Assembly: GCF_907165205.1 (NCBI RefSeq)
Contig: NC_058191.1
Span: 22,276,064 to 22,340,063 of the forward strand
Source of the DNA: Coccinella septempunctata
Lineage: Eukaryota > Arthropoda > Insecta > Coleoptera > Coccinellidae
Direction of reading: 5' to 3'
DNA length: 64,000 bases
Part shown: piece by piece, positions 47,191 to 57,289 of the stretch
How positions within the stretch are numbered: position 1 is the first letter of the stretch
Layout of the letters: the number at the start of each line of letters is the position of its first letter
Program-made: the position numbers and the translations under genes
Notes under the pieces: model-generated
Seen by the model: only the letters and a program-made list of their open reading frames with translations
Database searches by the model: none
Told to the model about the DNA's origin: nothing

Positions 47191-50100
47191 TTTGAAATCT
47201 CGATAATGATGTGTTAGATTTGGGATCCTAATAATACAGGCAGGTTTCAAATCCAATTATCCAGGATAGTTTTTAGAATATTTCAGTATGATAATACTGA
47301 TCAATACGCTGAACTATTTCTCAGATCCTTTACTTAGTAGATATCGAAATATACGTTGACCGTTCCGTTATTTGGTTGGATATAATCTAGATAAGTTACA
47401 ATAGCTTATTGAATCTCAATAGACGATAGCTTCGATCTATTTTTCTGGCACTTTATCGAAAAAAAATAAAATTTCTATAACTTGTTGAGCTAAACTCAGT
47501 GGAAAGCATTAAATCAAATATACCAACGTTATATACCTATATTTTGATTTGAAAATTCAGATTAATGTCTTTTGATAGTTAATTCCTTCTGAAATCTAAA
47601 AATGAGCCAGAGAAATGAGCGGGAGGATTGTAACTGGATGTGACCTGATTTTTTTATCAAGTTATATTGGGGTAATTCAGGAAAAATACTAGACGGAGAG
47701 TCTGTGCTGGAAGTAAGGATCGTCTTTCAATTTTTTTCCCAAGTGTACACGTATGTATCAGAGCGTCAATGGTGAAAATTTCAGCAGATTTAAGATTTGA
47801 ATATGAAAAATAGTGAAAAAAATTCATAACCCCGTTCTAATTTTCGAAATTATTGTATGCATTATTGAGATGGAAAAAATACCATTTGCCTCTCGTTGTC
47901 AAGCTTTTTCCCAGCAAGTAGCGGAGAAGAGCTGATGAAATTCTGTGCAAGGTCGAGATTCATCTGTCCTTAGCTTCAGATTTATGAATAAAACTAAAAC
48001 GAAAACCATATTTCCAAAAAAATTGCTTGATGGAATAACAACGATTGTATTCGATGTACTGTTTGTAGCTTTATTTCTCATAATATAACATGCTGATTTG
48101 CTTTCTACGAGTCACTGAAGTATAGTCTGGTAGTCTGGAAAGTGTTTTTTTTGGGTGTTGAGGAGTGTTGGAGATAATGACACTGCTAAAATTTGCAGCA
48201 TTGCAATATAGCTGCAATATAGCACTGAGCTGAAGCAATTTTACGATATGTCATACATAATTGAACATTGAATTCAAGTTTTAACTTGCCATATTCGAAT
48301 TGGAAAGAATCACAGAATTCAGAAACATAATATACTTGTTTTAGTAGCCTCGTTCAGAAGAAAACAGTTGATAGGTATATATTTTTCAATTCTGTGACTC
48401 TTTCAAATTCGAATATGGTAAATTCAACAATAGGTCGTTTGGGGAAAATACCTATGTCCATCTGAAAGAAAAAAAGGTTTTCTAGAATGCCACCACATTA
48501 TTCTCGAAAGAGTTCCTGTAGAAAGTTACCGTTTCAGATCTCTAGCCTAAAGACGAAGAAGTTATGAGAAGTTTTTGAAATCGTCAAATTCTTAATTTTA
48601 ACTAATAATTCAAAAATGCATGATCGAGATATTCACGATGTTTTGTTGCTCGGAAAATGAAAGAGTACGAAAGCCCTTTTAGTTCATGAGATATCATATC
48701 CTCAGGGCATACCCGTACATCGCTGAAATCATTGATTATTTTTGCTATCTCTATTGATAATTTTTTTGTGTGCGTTCAGAAATTCTCGTGTGAAAAAACA
48801 CCAAATATCTAGAAAACAAACTGAAGAAACCGTACCCATACATCACTTCGGTTACTACATCTAATTTAGATTAACAGAATTTCCAACGAAATATTTATAG
48901 TGACATTTTGTGAAGACAAAAAGCATGAATTTGTCAGGAGATGAAAGTCCTGAGCACACCCGCTTATTTTAACTAGGTACCTACCAAATTCTTTAATCTG
49001 TCTCACATGGCGTCATGTGAGACTGTGAACATACAGAAGAGACCCCACAGGGATTTCCTTATGTTTTTTGCTATCCTCCATCCACTAGAAAAAAAGAGAT
49101 CTAAGTGATGTTATCCACTTCATACCCCATTTCAATGATAGCCCTTAATTTTGACATAAGGCGAAGCTTATAGATTACCTAGAGTGTAGAGCAAGCCGCG
49201 TACCATCATGTTTTACATTAATAAATTCATATAAATCTGGGTACTTGACTATTCAACAGATAGTTAGTAACTAAATTTGGGACATATGGCATTCCTAATA
49301 CAGTGAGAGAACAAAAGTATTAAAAGCATCATTAACTATTTGAGGCAGAACGTTCACTGATTGGCTACAATAAGATTATACCGTCCAAAATATTCCATTT
49401 CTTTTGCAATAAATAATTTTAATATGTTTAGTGGCTCGAGCTTGCAGGTCTGAGACGATTTTCAGAGAAAAAAAGGCACCCAAAACCAGAAATTACGCGA
49501 AATTCGGCAAATTCCTAAGGATAAGATAACCATATGGAAGATACAGATTAATCCAGTAGGCCAGCACTCTAATTTCGTGCCTTCCGACAAATTTCATCAG
49601 AGAAAATTATTGTCTTTGATCTTATGGGAATTTCATGGGTTTTTATTGATGCACAGAATAATATGTACGGGGAGCTATGAAGAAGTATTAGAGCAACTGA
49701 GCCATTTTGAATCGTAGTTCATTTTGATCTAAAACAAAGTTAGAATACTGTACCTGAAATAAATTCCTGAAATATGCAGGGTGTCCCTTCCTTGAAATTT
49801 GATGGAAAGAAATTGATATTTACGTTTGCGATTTCGGAATTGACCTTCGACCAGAGAGATGATTCCTTCTAAATTCTTTCAGATTCGTGGGACTTGATTC
49901 CTCATCAAATTGTTCGAATGTCAAATTTTAGAATTTTCGCCAGAAAATTTTTTTTCAAATCGAAAATAAGAAAACAAAAAACCTGAAAAATGAATAACTT
50001 CAAGGTTTTCTATTGAAAAATTGTCATTTTTTTTTATGGCAGTAGTCAAAAATCCAAGTCATATATTTTTCAAAATTGTTGTTTATTTCCAAAAAATGCA

Positions 50101-50316
50101 TGAACTTTTGGAAAATTCTTCATCTGATTCATTTGATATCGAATTTTTCCAACTTTGAATTGTAATCTGAAAACTATGCTAGATATATTGAATTACAAAA
50201 AAATCGAAGATTGAATTTTTTATTATGAAAATCCATTACATGTATATACCGGGTGTCTCAGGTTGCTGTGCATCTTTATAACTTGGTTATTTCAAATAAT
50301 ATGTCCCATAGAGTAT
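47191..50316. other. No gene seen; one small hairpin
   Basis: Apart from the 48284-48426 inverted repeat, this stretch holds only AT-rich DNA and isolated mariner-like ends (GCAGGGTGTCCCTTCC at 49786, ACCGGGTGTCTCAGG at 50250) with no identified partners. The open frame at 47899-48081 is not recognisable. Confidence 0.45.
48284..48426. repeat. 143 bp inverted repeat
   Basis: GCCATATTCGAATTGGAAAG then AATCACAGAATTC on the left pairs with AATTCTGTGACTCTTTCAAA then TTCGAATATGGTA on the right, about 40 bases with few mismatches around a 60-base spacer. A small MITE or foldback is likely. Confidence 0.65.
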
Positions 50317-52061
50317 ACAGGGTGAGTCGAAAATGTGTACCGAGCTTTCTGGGGGTGATACTACATTGAAAAATAAGTATAGTTTGATGAAAAAACTCCA
50401 AAATGCATATTAAGGGAGATATATCCTTCCAAGTTGATAACTTCTAAACGGTGAATGCCACCAGATTGAAATTTCGTGCATAAATGTATTTTGTTAAAAT
50501 ACATTTTTTTTTATTTCTCTTCTAAATTTCTGTTATTGTTATAAAGGGTATTTTTAGAGGGTAGGGGGAGGATTTGGGTTTTAAATGTCCCATAAGGGAA
50601 TTCGTTTCGAAGATATAGGGTGATTTATGAAAAAGTGCTAAATATATAAACCCCCATATCTTCGTTATTATGGTAGAAGTTTGGCTGATATTTCACAAGC
50701 TAGTTCCTATAGGCATTCACCGTCAGCAAAAGAAAAAAAAATTGAAAAAATTGCAGGCCCGTATTCAAAAATTTCAATTCACTTGTCAGGTGAGAAATAT
50801 CACACCTTATAAGAGATAGAATAAATTCAAATAGAAATTTGAAAAAAGCGAAAAAAAATGAGGAAAGATCTGTTCTTTGTTTGAATGGCAAAAATTTTCT
50901 ATTGTTTTTATGATATATTAAAATCAGAATATTACAATATTTTTATATTCACATCATGAAAAACAATATTCCGGATAAAACAAACACTGAATTGGAGGAG
51001 CTAGAATGAGGCTGGCCTCAAAGATTCCTTCAAATCTTGATATCTTTTTTTATCAATTAATCGTTTAATATCATAAAAAATTTCAAAATACAATTTGTTG
51101 TATGTGGGGTGATGAAATAGTTGGATACTCAAACACAAAAATAGAAAAGGTCGGAAATATAATTCATGAAAAAATCAGGTAAGCAAATGTTCGAAATGAG
51201 AGCCGTTAACCTCAATACATTTATTGGCCCTCTTGAACAAATAAAGTACAGCTTTTTCAATTACAGGAATATTTGTTTCAATTTCTTTACATGCTTCATT
51301 TATTCTGCTCTTCAAATGTTCACGGGTAGTTATTGTCTCCTTATACACTATATCCTTAAGATGACCCCATAGGAAATAATCCAAAGGAGTTAGTGATCGG
51401 GTAATCTAGCCGGCCAATTCCTGTTCTGTTCCAACTCACTATTAAAAAAATTCTCCACTTCATTTGCAAAATGAGGAGTGATTAAAGTAAGTCAAACTTA
51501 TATGTGCAGAGCGTGGCGAGAACAGTTCTGTTAGGGGGCACAATAGACCTTGAGGGGGCCGTGAGATGACTCGAATTTAGCGTTTTTGTTTTATCAGGAA
51601 TATTATTTTTCATGATGTGAATATAAAAATATTGTAATATTCTGATTTCAACATATAAAAACAATAGAAAATATTTGCCATTCAAACAAAAAACAGATCT
51701 TCCATCAGTTTTTTCGCTCTTCTCAAATTCCTATTTGAACTTATTTTATCTCTTATACCGTGTGATATTTCTCACCTGACAAGTAAATTGAAATTTTTTA
51801 ATAAGGGCCTGCGATTTTTTCTATTTTTTTTCTTGTGCTGACGGGAATGTCTATAGAAACAAGCTTGGTAAATATCAGACAAAATTTCACCATATTGACG
51901 AAAATATAGGAGTTTATAGATAAAGCATTTTTTCATAAATCACAATATATCTCCGAAACGAATACCCTTATGGGACATTTGAAACCCAAATTCTCATTCA
52001 GTTTGAGGTCCTCTATCTCCACTTAGCCGTCACCACGTCACCACGTCACCAGTCACCCTGT
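50317..52061. mobile_element. 1.75 kb mariner-type transposon with very long inverted repeats
   Basis: The left terminus is ACAGGGTGAGTCG and the right is CGTCACCAGTCACCCTGT, both next to TA. The arms are complementary over most of about 50.3-50.97 kb and 51.58-52.06 kb; for example CTCACCTGACAAGT (51771) mirrors ACTTGTCAGGTGAG (50781). The right arm is shorter and has a small ACGTCACC tandem repeat near its tip. The remaining centre carries a transposase C-terminus on the minus strand. Confidence 0.88.
51175..51480 (-). pseudogene. Mariner-type transposase C-terminal part
   Basis: The minus strand gives SSFCK/HFANEVENFF-like residues, then QNRNWPARLPDH, and then an open frame LDYFLWGHLKDIVYKETITT through the end. 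The stretch RSPDLxPLDYFLWGxLKxxVY is the region of the third catalytic acidic residue. The first part is frameshifted (near 51390-51400) and the N-terminal half is absent, replaced by inverted-repeat sequence, so it cannot be active. Confidence 0.8.
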
Positions 52062-52799
52062 ATATGGTACCCCGTTAAGCTACCTCTGCTACTGAAGGAT
52101 ACTTTTATCAAAATAAGGGGGAATGTTTCAAAATTCAATCGAAATAACGAGTTATTAGCATCAGTTGGCAGTAAGATGAAAGCACTGGGTCCGAATCATT
52201 CGAAACTGGAATCCTATCCCAGATGAAAAATTGCGCAGTTCCTGAGAAGAATTCTTGCCCGATTCCCACCGGAGCTCTTCTTCAGCGTGTCTCACGGAGG
52301 CGGGCCCTCCTGCTTCTTCTGCAAACAAAGAATATGCCCGGGCAGCATTCTTGAACGAACTCTCTCCTGCTGCATTCCGCTCCCGCTAGACAACTCGAAA
52401 TAACTGGTTCGCTGAAACAGTTTCAGCAGATAAGAAGTCGTAAAATACTGAAACAGGATGATCGGACCAATAATAGCCGTCGTTTAGTTTGTGTTTTGTC
52501 AGGGCTGCTTGAGCGGTAACACTCGCAGTATGATTTTTATTAATCGTCAGTCAGAAGATAAGATCTCAATTGGGATGCTCAAGTATCAGGCATCAATGAA
52601 ATAGTTCGGTTTATTATACTCTACAGTATAGGATACTACAAAAATTATTTCCCCTCTATCTTCTGATATAGGATTCTTAAAACAATTGATTCTACGAAAT
52701 GATTCGATATGCTGGTATAGGTACTTGATAAAATCGCCATATCTACTAGCTGTACCCACCCTGTTCAAAGGACGAATTTTCTTTACTTTGATTACTTTT
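52062..52799. other. Unique GC-richer stretch, no gene identified
   Basis: The part at about 52190-52460 is G+C richer and not recognisably repetitive. The minus-strand frame 52586-52804 reads into the adjoining Dong remnant but has no recognised domain. Confidence 0.4.
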
Positions 52800-53322
52800 T
52801 CCAAGAAGGCTTCGAAATTGCGTGGAGTTGAACTCTGAATTGTAGGCCTGTTGATGAAATAACAATAGGGATGGTCTTGATATCTTTAAACTTCCATTGT
52901 CTCCTGGTTTGTTCTTTCAGATCTTTTAAATGTGCCTATAGTAGGTTGTTGTTATTTAGAATCGACAAGTAAAACCTTGGCAACAGCATCATCTATACTG
53001 TGTGCCTGTGAACTTCTGGCATCCCCCGATGATGAGCTGGATGGTTTCATGTGTCCAACAGCCATAACGACAGCTATCCTCCGCCATTGAGGTCATTCGC
53101 GATATATTTCATATAGTTCCTTGTTGGAACCACCTGATGTTGGGTGGCAATGATGAATCCCTATGTCTCGGAAACAACTTCCTGGAAGTCAACTCAGTGC
53201 TGAGCAAGCGTAGGTTTGCTTCGATTAAATTCTTTCTGTTGAGACCAGTTTTCATTATCCTTCTCAATCTTCGAGTGAACTCTCCCGTTAATTCTTTCTT
53301 TATCTGGCTCTTATTGATTCGT
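52800..53322 (-). pseudogene. R4/Dong-type LINE, C-terminal part with internal deletion
   Basis: The minus strand starts with QIKKELTGEFTRRLRRIMKT then GLNRKNL, nearly identical to the plus-strand copy at 59470-60725 (QMKKELTEEFTRRLRRIMRT then GLNSKNL). It then jumps to GFIIATQHQVVPTRNYMKYI and CRYGCWTHETIQLIIGGCQK. It ends RRQWKFKDIKTIPIVISSTG. The Cys/His cluster and the segment after it are the restriction-like endonuclease region of R4/Dong LINEs. A deletion removes the last part of the RT thumb, and frameshifts and stops make it inactive. Confidence 0.8.
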
Positions 53323-53482
53323 TAAGCGTTCCTCAGTGCTTCGATTTCTGCACCTTTCTTGAGTTTGAATATATTTCTCTCTTCTATTTCACCTCTTGTT
53401 ATTTTGAAAAGACGACATTTTTCAGTCTGAAGTTTGGACAAAACAAACAAAACTGAGTTTTCAAACTACGACACGTATATAT

Positions 53483-53878
53483 ACAGGGTGAGTCTTTGAG
53501 TCGTACAAATATTTCAATCGTGAATTCTTGAGGTAAAAAAAAAACACTTTTATCCCTTACCATTCCTCCGAATGGAACCGGTTTGAAAGATCCAGGATGT
53601 TGAAAAACCATAAAAAATGATATTTTTAGTTCTATCTCACAAACGGTTTTATCGAATGAAATGAATTTCGGAATTCAGTTTTTCATTTATTGGATGAATC
53701 TTTTTCGAACACAAGATATCACCCAGGTCTTCCAGTTCTCTCACTATGACCATTACGCACCATAAAAATACCAAAAATTACCAACATTTGAAACTGAGTT
53801 GGACGCTATATCTAACAAATATTTGAACGTTTTGTAAAATGACAGTTTTCTTTATATTTTCATGTTAGTAAACCGTCG
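53483..53878. mobile_element. MITE copy C of the 'GAGTCTTTGATTCGTAC' family, truncated
   Basis: It starts ACAGGGTGAGTCTTTGAGTC and follows copy A (3247-3930) in the same orientation through CACAAACGGTTTTATCGAAT and AACACAAGATATCACCC. It stops near 53878, a little over halfway, where a LINE fragment begins. Confidence 0.8.
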
Positions 53879-53879
53879 A

Positions 53880-54010
53880 AATGGGAGTGAGGGCATTTTG
53901 TGGCCAGGTGGTGGATAGTATGTTCATCTGCTCTGCATTCGTCACAACGGGGGTTGTCCATGAGACATTGGTTTAATATTCTGTTGCACACTCCATGTCC
54001 AGTTCCCATT
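53880..54010 (-). pseudogene. LINE C-terminal zinc-knuckle fragment (R1/I-like)
   Basis: The minus strand reads RRMGTGHGVCNRILNQCLMD then NPRCDECRADEHTIHHLATK then CP. The spacing TGH…L…PxCxxC…ET/HTxxHLxxxCP is the end of ORF2 (after RNase H) in R1/I-type LINEs. It is wedged between a truncated MITE and the Jockey element, which runs the other way. Confidence 0.75.
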
Positions 54011-55417
54011 CTCCTGCTGAAATATATAAAACAAAATCGCCAAATGAAATCAGGGAAATAATTAGAAGTTTGAAGAAGAGGAAAGCTCCTGAAAGCGATA
54101 AAATAACGAATGTTATGTTGAAGAAATTACCTAGAAAAGGTATAGCAGCTCTAACAAATATCGCGAATGGAATTATGAGGACAGAACACTACCCAGACAA
54201 ATGGAAAACAGCGGAAGTCATAGTGCTCAATAAACCCTTCAAAGAGAAGAAGTTTCCACAAAACTACAGACCGATAAGTGTACTGTCGGCGATAGGAAAA
54301 GTAGTAGAAAGAATTATAGCCACGAGGCTAAATGAGGAAACCGAAAATCTGATCCTAATACCACCAGAACAGTTCGGATTCAGAAGAGAGCATTCAACAG
54401 AGCAACAATTATTAAGGCTCACAGAATACATTACAGAGGGATTCCAAAATAAACAAGCTACGGGTCTTGTTTTACTAGAAGTCGCCAGAGCATTCGACAG
54501 AGAATGGCATGAAGGATTAATATATAAGATGAAGATGAGATGTGCTGGATATTCGATCAAAATATGCAAGTTGATCCGGAATTATCACAAAAATAGAAGA
54601 TTTTACTTGAAAGTAGAAGAAGAATGCTCCACAACTAGAGATATAGAGTCTGGAGTACCCCAAGGGTGAGTACTTGGGCCACTTCTGTACAACATATACA
54701 TTCACGATATTCCGAAGAATCCAAGAACCATGCTAACGTTATATGCTGACGACACAGGCATAGCAACTCTACCCTCTGATAGGAAGAAGAAGACACATGT
54801 CGACAGAGACAAAATTGAAGATGATCAAAGCCGTTGCGAGGCCTCAACTGACTAATGGATCAGTTGGCTGGGGTTTCGCGGCAAAGAGCCATATCAAAAG
54901 AATTCAGCTTGTTAGCTGCTACGATGTGATAGATGCACCTTGGTTTGTCAGGAATAGACAGATTTATAGGGACCTTAAATGGGAAACCATAACGGAATTC
55001 ATGAACAGAGAAGCACGGAAATTATTCGAAACAGCGAAAAACCACCCGAATCAAGAACTCAGGAGACTAGTGGACTACGACCCAGAGGAAGACAAAAGGA
55101 GAATGCGAATTTACCGAAGGAGAGATCAATTAAAAAGATATAATAAGAACTGAAACATATTGATTAATTCAATGAAGTGTTATCCAATATGGGATAAACA
55201 CTTAAATCCCAGCACGATAGTGTGCTAGACGAAAACCGACTAAGAGATGAACGGTTTATAGGCAAATTCCCGGAACCAATATCCAAGAAGCAGTTAAGGG
55301 TTTTTAGTGGGTCTCGATCTCAGGAGAGTGAGAATCCCCACTCTTGTTTCCCCTTAGGAGAGGGTGGTTAGTCTGAGTTGCAGATTTTCCCCCTGCTACA
55401 CCAAAAAAAAAAAAAAC
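54011..55417 (+). pseudogene. Jockey-clade LINE, 5'-truncated with internal deletion
   Basis: The first frame carries the reverse transcriptase: LKKRKAPESDKITNVMLKKL, then QNYRPISVLSAIGKVVERII, PEQFGFRREHSTEQQLLRL, LVLLEVARAFDREWHEGLIY (LD of the usual LLDVAKAFD is changed) and SGVPQG. There a TGA replaces the usual Ser codon, then VLGPLLYNIYIHDIPK and YADD follow in the same frame. Just after YADD (about 54780) some 130 residues are missing and the frame shifts. The C-terminus then reads KLKMIKAVARPQLTNGSVGW, DAPWFVRNRQIYRDLKWETI and NHPNQELRRLVDYDPEEDKR, ending at 55153. DAPWFVRNxQIxRDL is a Jockey signature. A 3' UTR follows and ends in 14 A (55404-55417). It is inactive because of the deletion and the stop. 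Confidence 0.87.
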
Positions 55418-55423
55418 CATTAG

Positions 55424-55592
55424 TGGGAGCGCCCACCAAAGTAGCGTAGCACTGACATGGCACATACATGTCAAAGGCGATTCATAATTTTCAGATATCA
55501 CACATCCGTGAGAAGTTTCAGTTATTATTCTGCATCGCTTTTGTCATGTATGTGCCATGTCAGTGTTACGCTAGTTTGGTGGGCGCTCTCCC
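55424..55592. mobile_element. 169 bp palindromic MITE
   Basis: GGAGCGCCCACCAAAGTAGC then GTAGCACTGACATGGCAC on the left matches the reverse of GTGCCATGTCAGTGTTACGC then TAGTTTGGTGGGCGCTC on the right, about 54 paired bases with a 50-base centre. TTAG flanks both ends. It begins 6 bases after the Jockey poly-A tail. Confidence 0.82.
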
Positions 55593-56738
55593 TTAGATTT
55601 TGCAGGTTAAGAAGCAAGTTTCGAGTATATGAGAGTTCATTCAATTGTATGTTTTTCTAGGTTTTCTTTTTCCCTGTATTCACACCTATTACAGTTGGTA
55701 TTCTCTTTATTTATGTATGTATTGATATGAATGGTAATATTTATTTGAAGATTAGATGGTAGAAAGAAAAAAAGGTTCTATGATGTATGCACTCAGCGGT
55801 GGGGAAAGCGTCTGCAGGTTCTCAAAGATGTAAAAAAATGTACATACTCGAGCGTGTCAGATTGAAATGCTGTATATGCTTTACGTGTCTCTGATAATAA
55901 ATTCATGTTAATCTGGCAGTTTACGTAGTGAGGCTGGCCGTACGGAAGAGTTGAAAATGGAAAAAAAATTTCGAAAATTTCAATTCGACCCAAAGGAAGC
56001 TACTTTTCAAGATACTGACAATTCGGAGTTGACGCAAGGTCACAGCGGTCCTTTAAAAATGCAAAAAAATCGTTACTTTTACATACTCGAGCGTGTCAGA
56101 TTTTCATACAGATGGTTAATCTTGATGTTGCAGACGTGTTGACTCATTAATCTGGCACTAATCAACGGGGGTTTTTCCCAATCTGACAGTTTGAAGATTA
56201 TAACAAGGCATTTTTTTTTTAATTTCTTCTTCCTGTACCTCTGATCATATCAATGAAAGTTGTAGATAACACAACTTTTGTCTGAAGCAATTTTACATAC
56301 ACTTCACCGTTTTCTACTTAGAGGGTGATAAGGGCGAGGAGCTTAGCTACATATGCGAAAGGCCAAGGCCAATGTAGAAACCTAGTCTAATATACATTCA
56401 TCGCCATATATCTCGAAAACGTTCAAACGTACAAAAAATTGCTTAGGACAAAATTTGTAGAAAATATTATGCCCTACAACTGTAATAATGAATACGAAAA
56501 CAATTTGAAGCCCAGGAGAGGATATAATTCAAAAAAACTGATATCTGTGCCTTTTATGGTCAATTGTTATTGTTTCGGCTTGCTGAAACTGTCAGATTAT
56601 ATTTTTCCGTTATTCTTGAATCATTACTTTCAATATAAGAAAAAAGCCACCACGCTCGAGAAGGTACACTTGACGTTTTTTTTGCCAGTTCAGCGCCCTT
56701 CCACACATTTTCGTTACACTAAAATTGTCAGATTAAGA

Positions 56739-56740
<2 letters not shown>

Positions 56741-56795
<55 letters not shown>
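56741..56795. repeat. (AT)n microsatellite, 55 bases
   Basis: Uninterrupted AT dinucleotides. They create artificial open frames with Tyr-Ile runs on both strands. Copy 1 of the foldback element lacks the expansion at the equivalent place. Confidence 0.98.
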
Positions 56796-56796
<1 letters not shown>

Positions 56797-56862
56797 TTTG
56801 CAACATGTAATTAACCACATATATTTTGGTGATGAAAGCTTCCATAGTATGTTCCAAATATT

Positions 56863-57064
56863 AGTAGGTATAAGCAAGAAAAACACACTTTTTTCTAAAA
56901 GTTTTTTCTTTGGCGATCGATTTCGGTTTGTTAAACCATAATCAGGCCAGGTGATAATAAGAATTGTACCTTTCAGCTGGCCTGATGATGGTTCAACAAA
57001 CCGAAATCGATCGCCAAAGAAAAAACTTTTAGAAAAAAGTGTGTTTTTCTTGCTTATACCTACT
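56863..57064. mobile_element. Nested 88 bp arm hairpin with hammerhead-like core
   Basis: Arms 56863-56950 and 56977-57064 are reverse complements with only two or so mismatches around a 26-base loop. The flanks TAACCACATAT on the left (about 56812) and ACTAACCACATATG on the right suggest an insertion duplication, the left part having 40 extra bases. Each arm contains, on one strand, GGCCTGATGATGGTT…AACCGAAATCGATCGCC (plus strand from 56979). This resembles a hammerhead: CTGATGA, stem GGTT/AACC, GAAA, palindrome TCGA, and GGC/GCC as stem I. A T between CTGATGA and the stem is an extra base. Confidence 0.7.
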
Positions 57065-57289
57065 AACCACATATGTATATCTTAATCTGACACGCTCGAG
57101 CATGTACAATGATCGTTTTCTTTTTACTATTCTGACTAGCTGTTCTAGACAATTTTCCCTATATATAGGTCTAATTATTGGTAGAGGTACTCTGCAGGAT
57201 CTAAGGTATCTCCCCTTATATTATATAATCTGACAAGCTCGAGTAAATCCTGAATACTCCAACTTGGATTGGGCTCCCCAACTATTAGT

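Larger units (their letters stand above)
55744..57282. mobile_element. Foldback element, copy 2
   Basis: It is collinear with 12747-13999 from GGTTCTATGATGTATGCAC to CTCGAGTAAATCC, including the TCGAGCGTGTCAGATT repeats and the inverted internal halves. Compared with copy 1 it has an expanded AT microsatellite (56741-56795) and a nested hairpin insertion (about 56812-57066). The frames at 55951-56142 and 56439-56810 are its non-coding sequence. Confidence 0.82.

Noticed and set aside
56439..57072. Open frames with long Tyr-Ile runs
   Set aside because: They arise from the (AT)n microsatellite and the foldback element.
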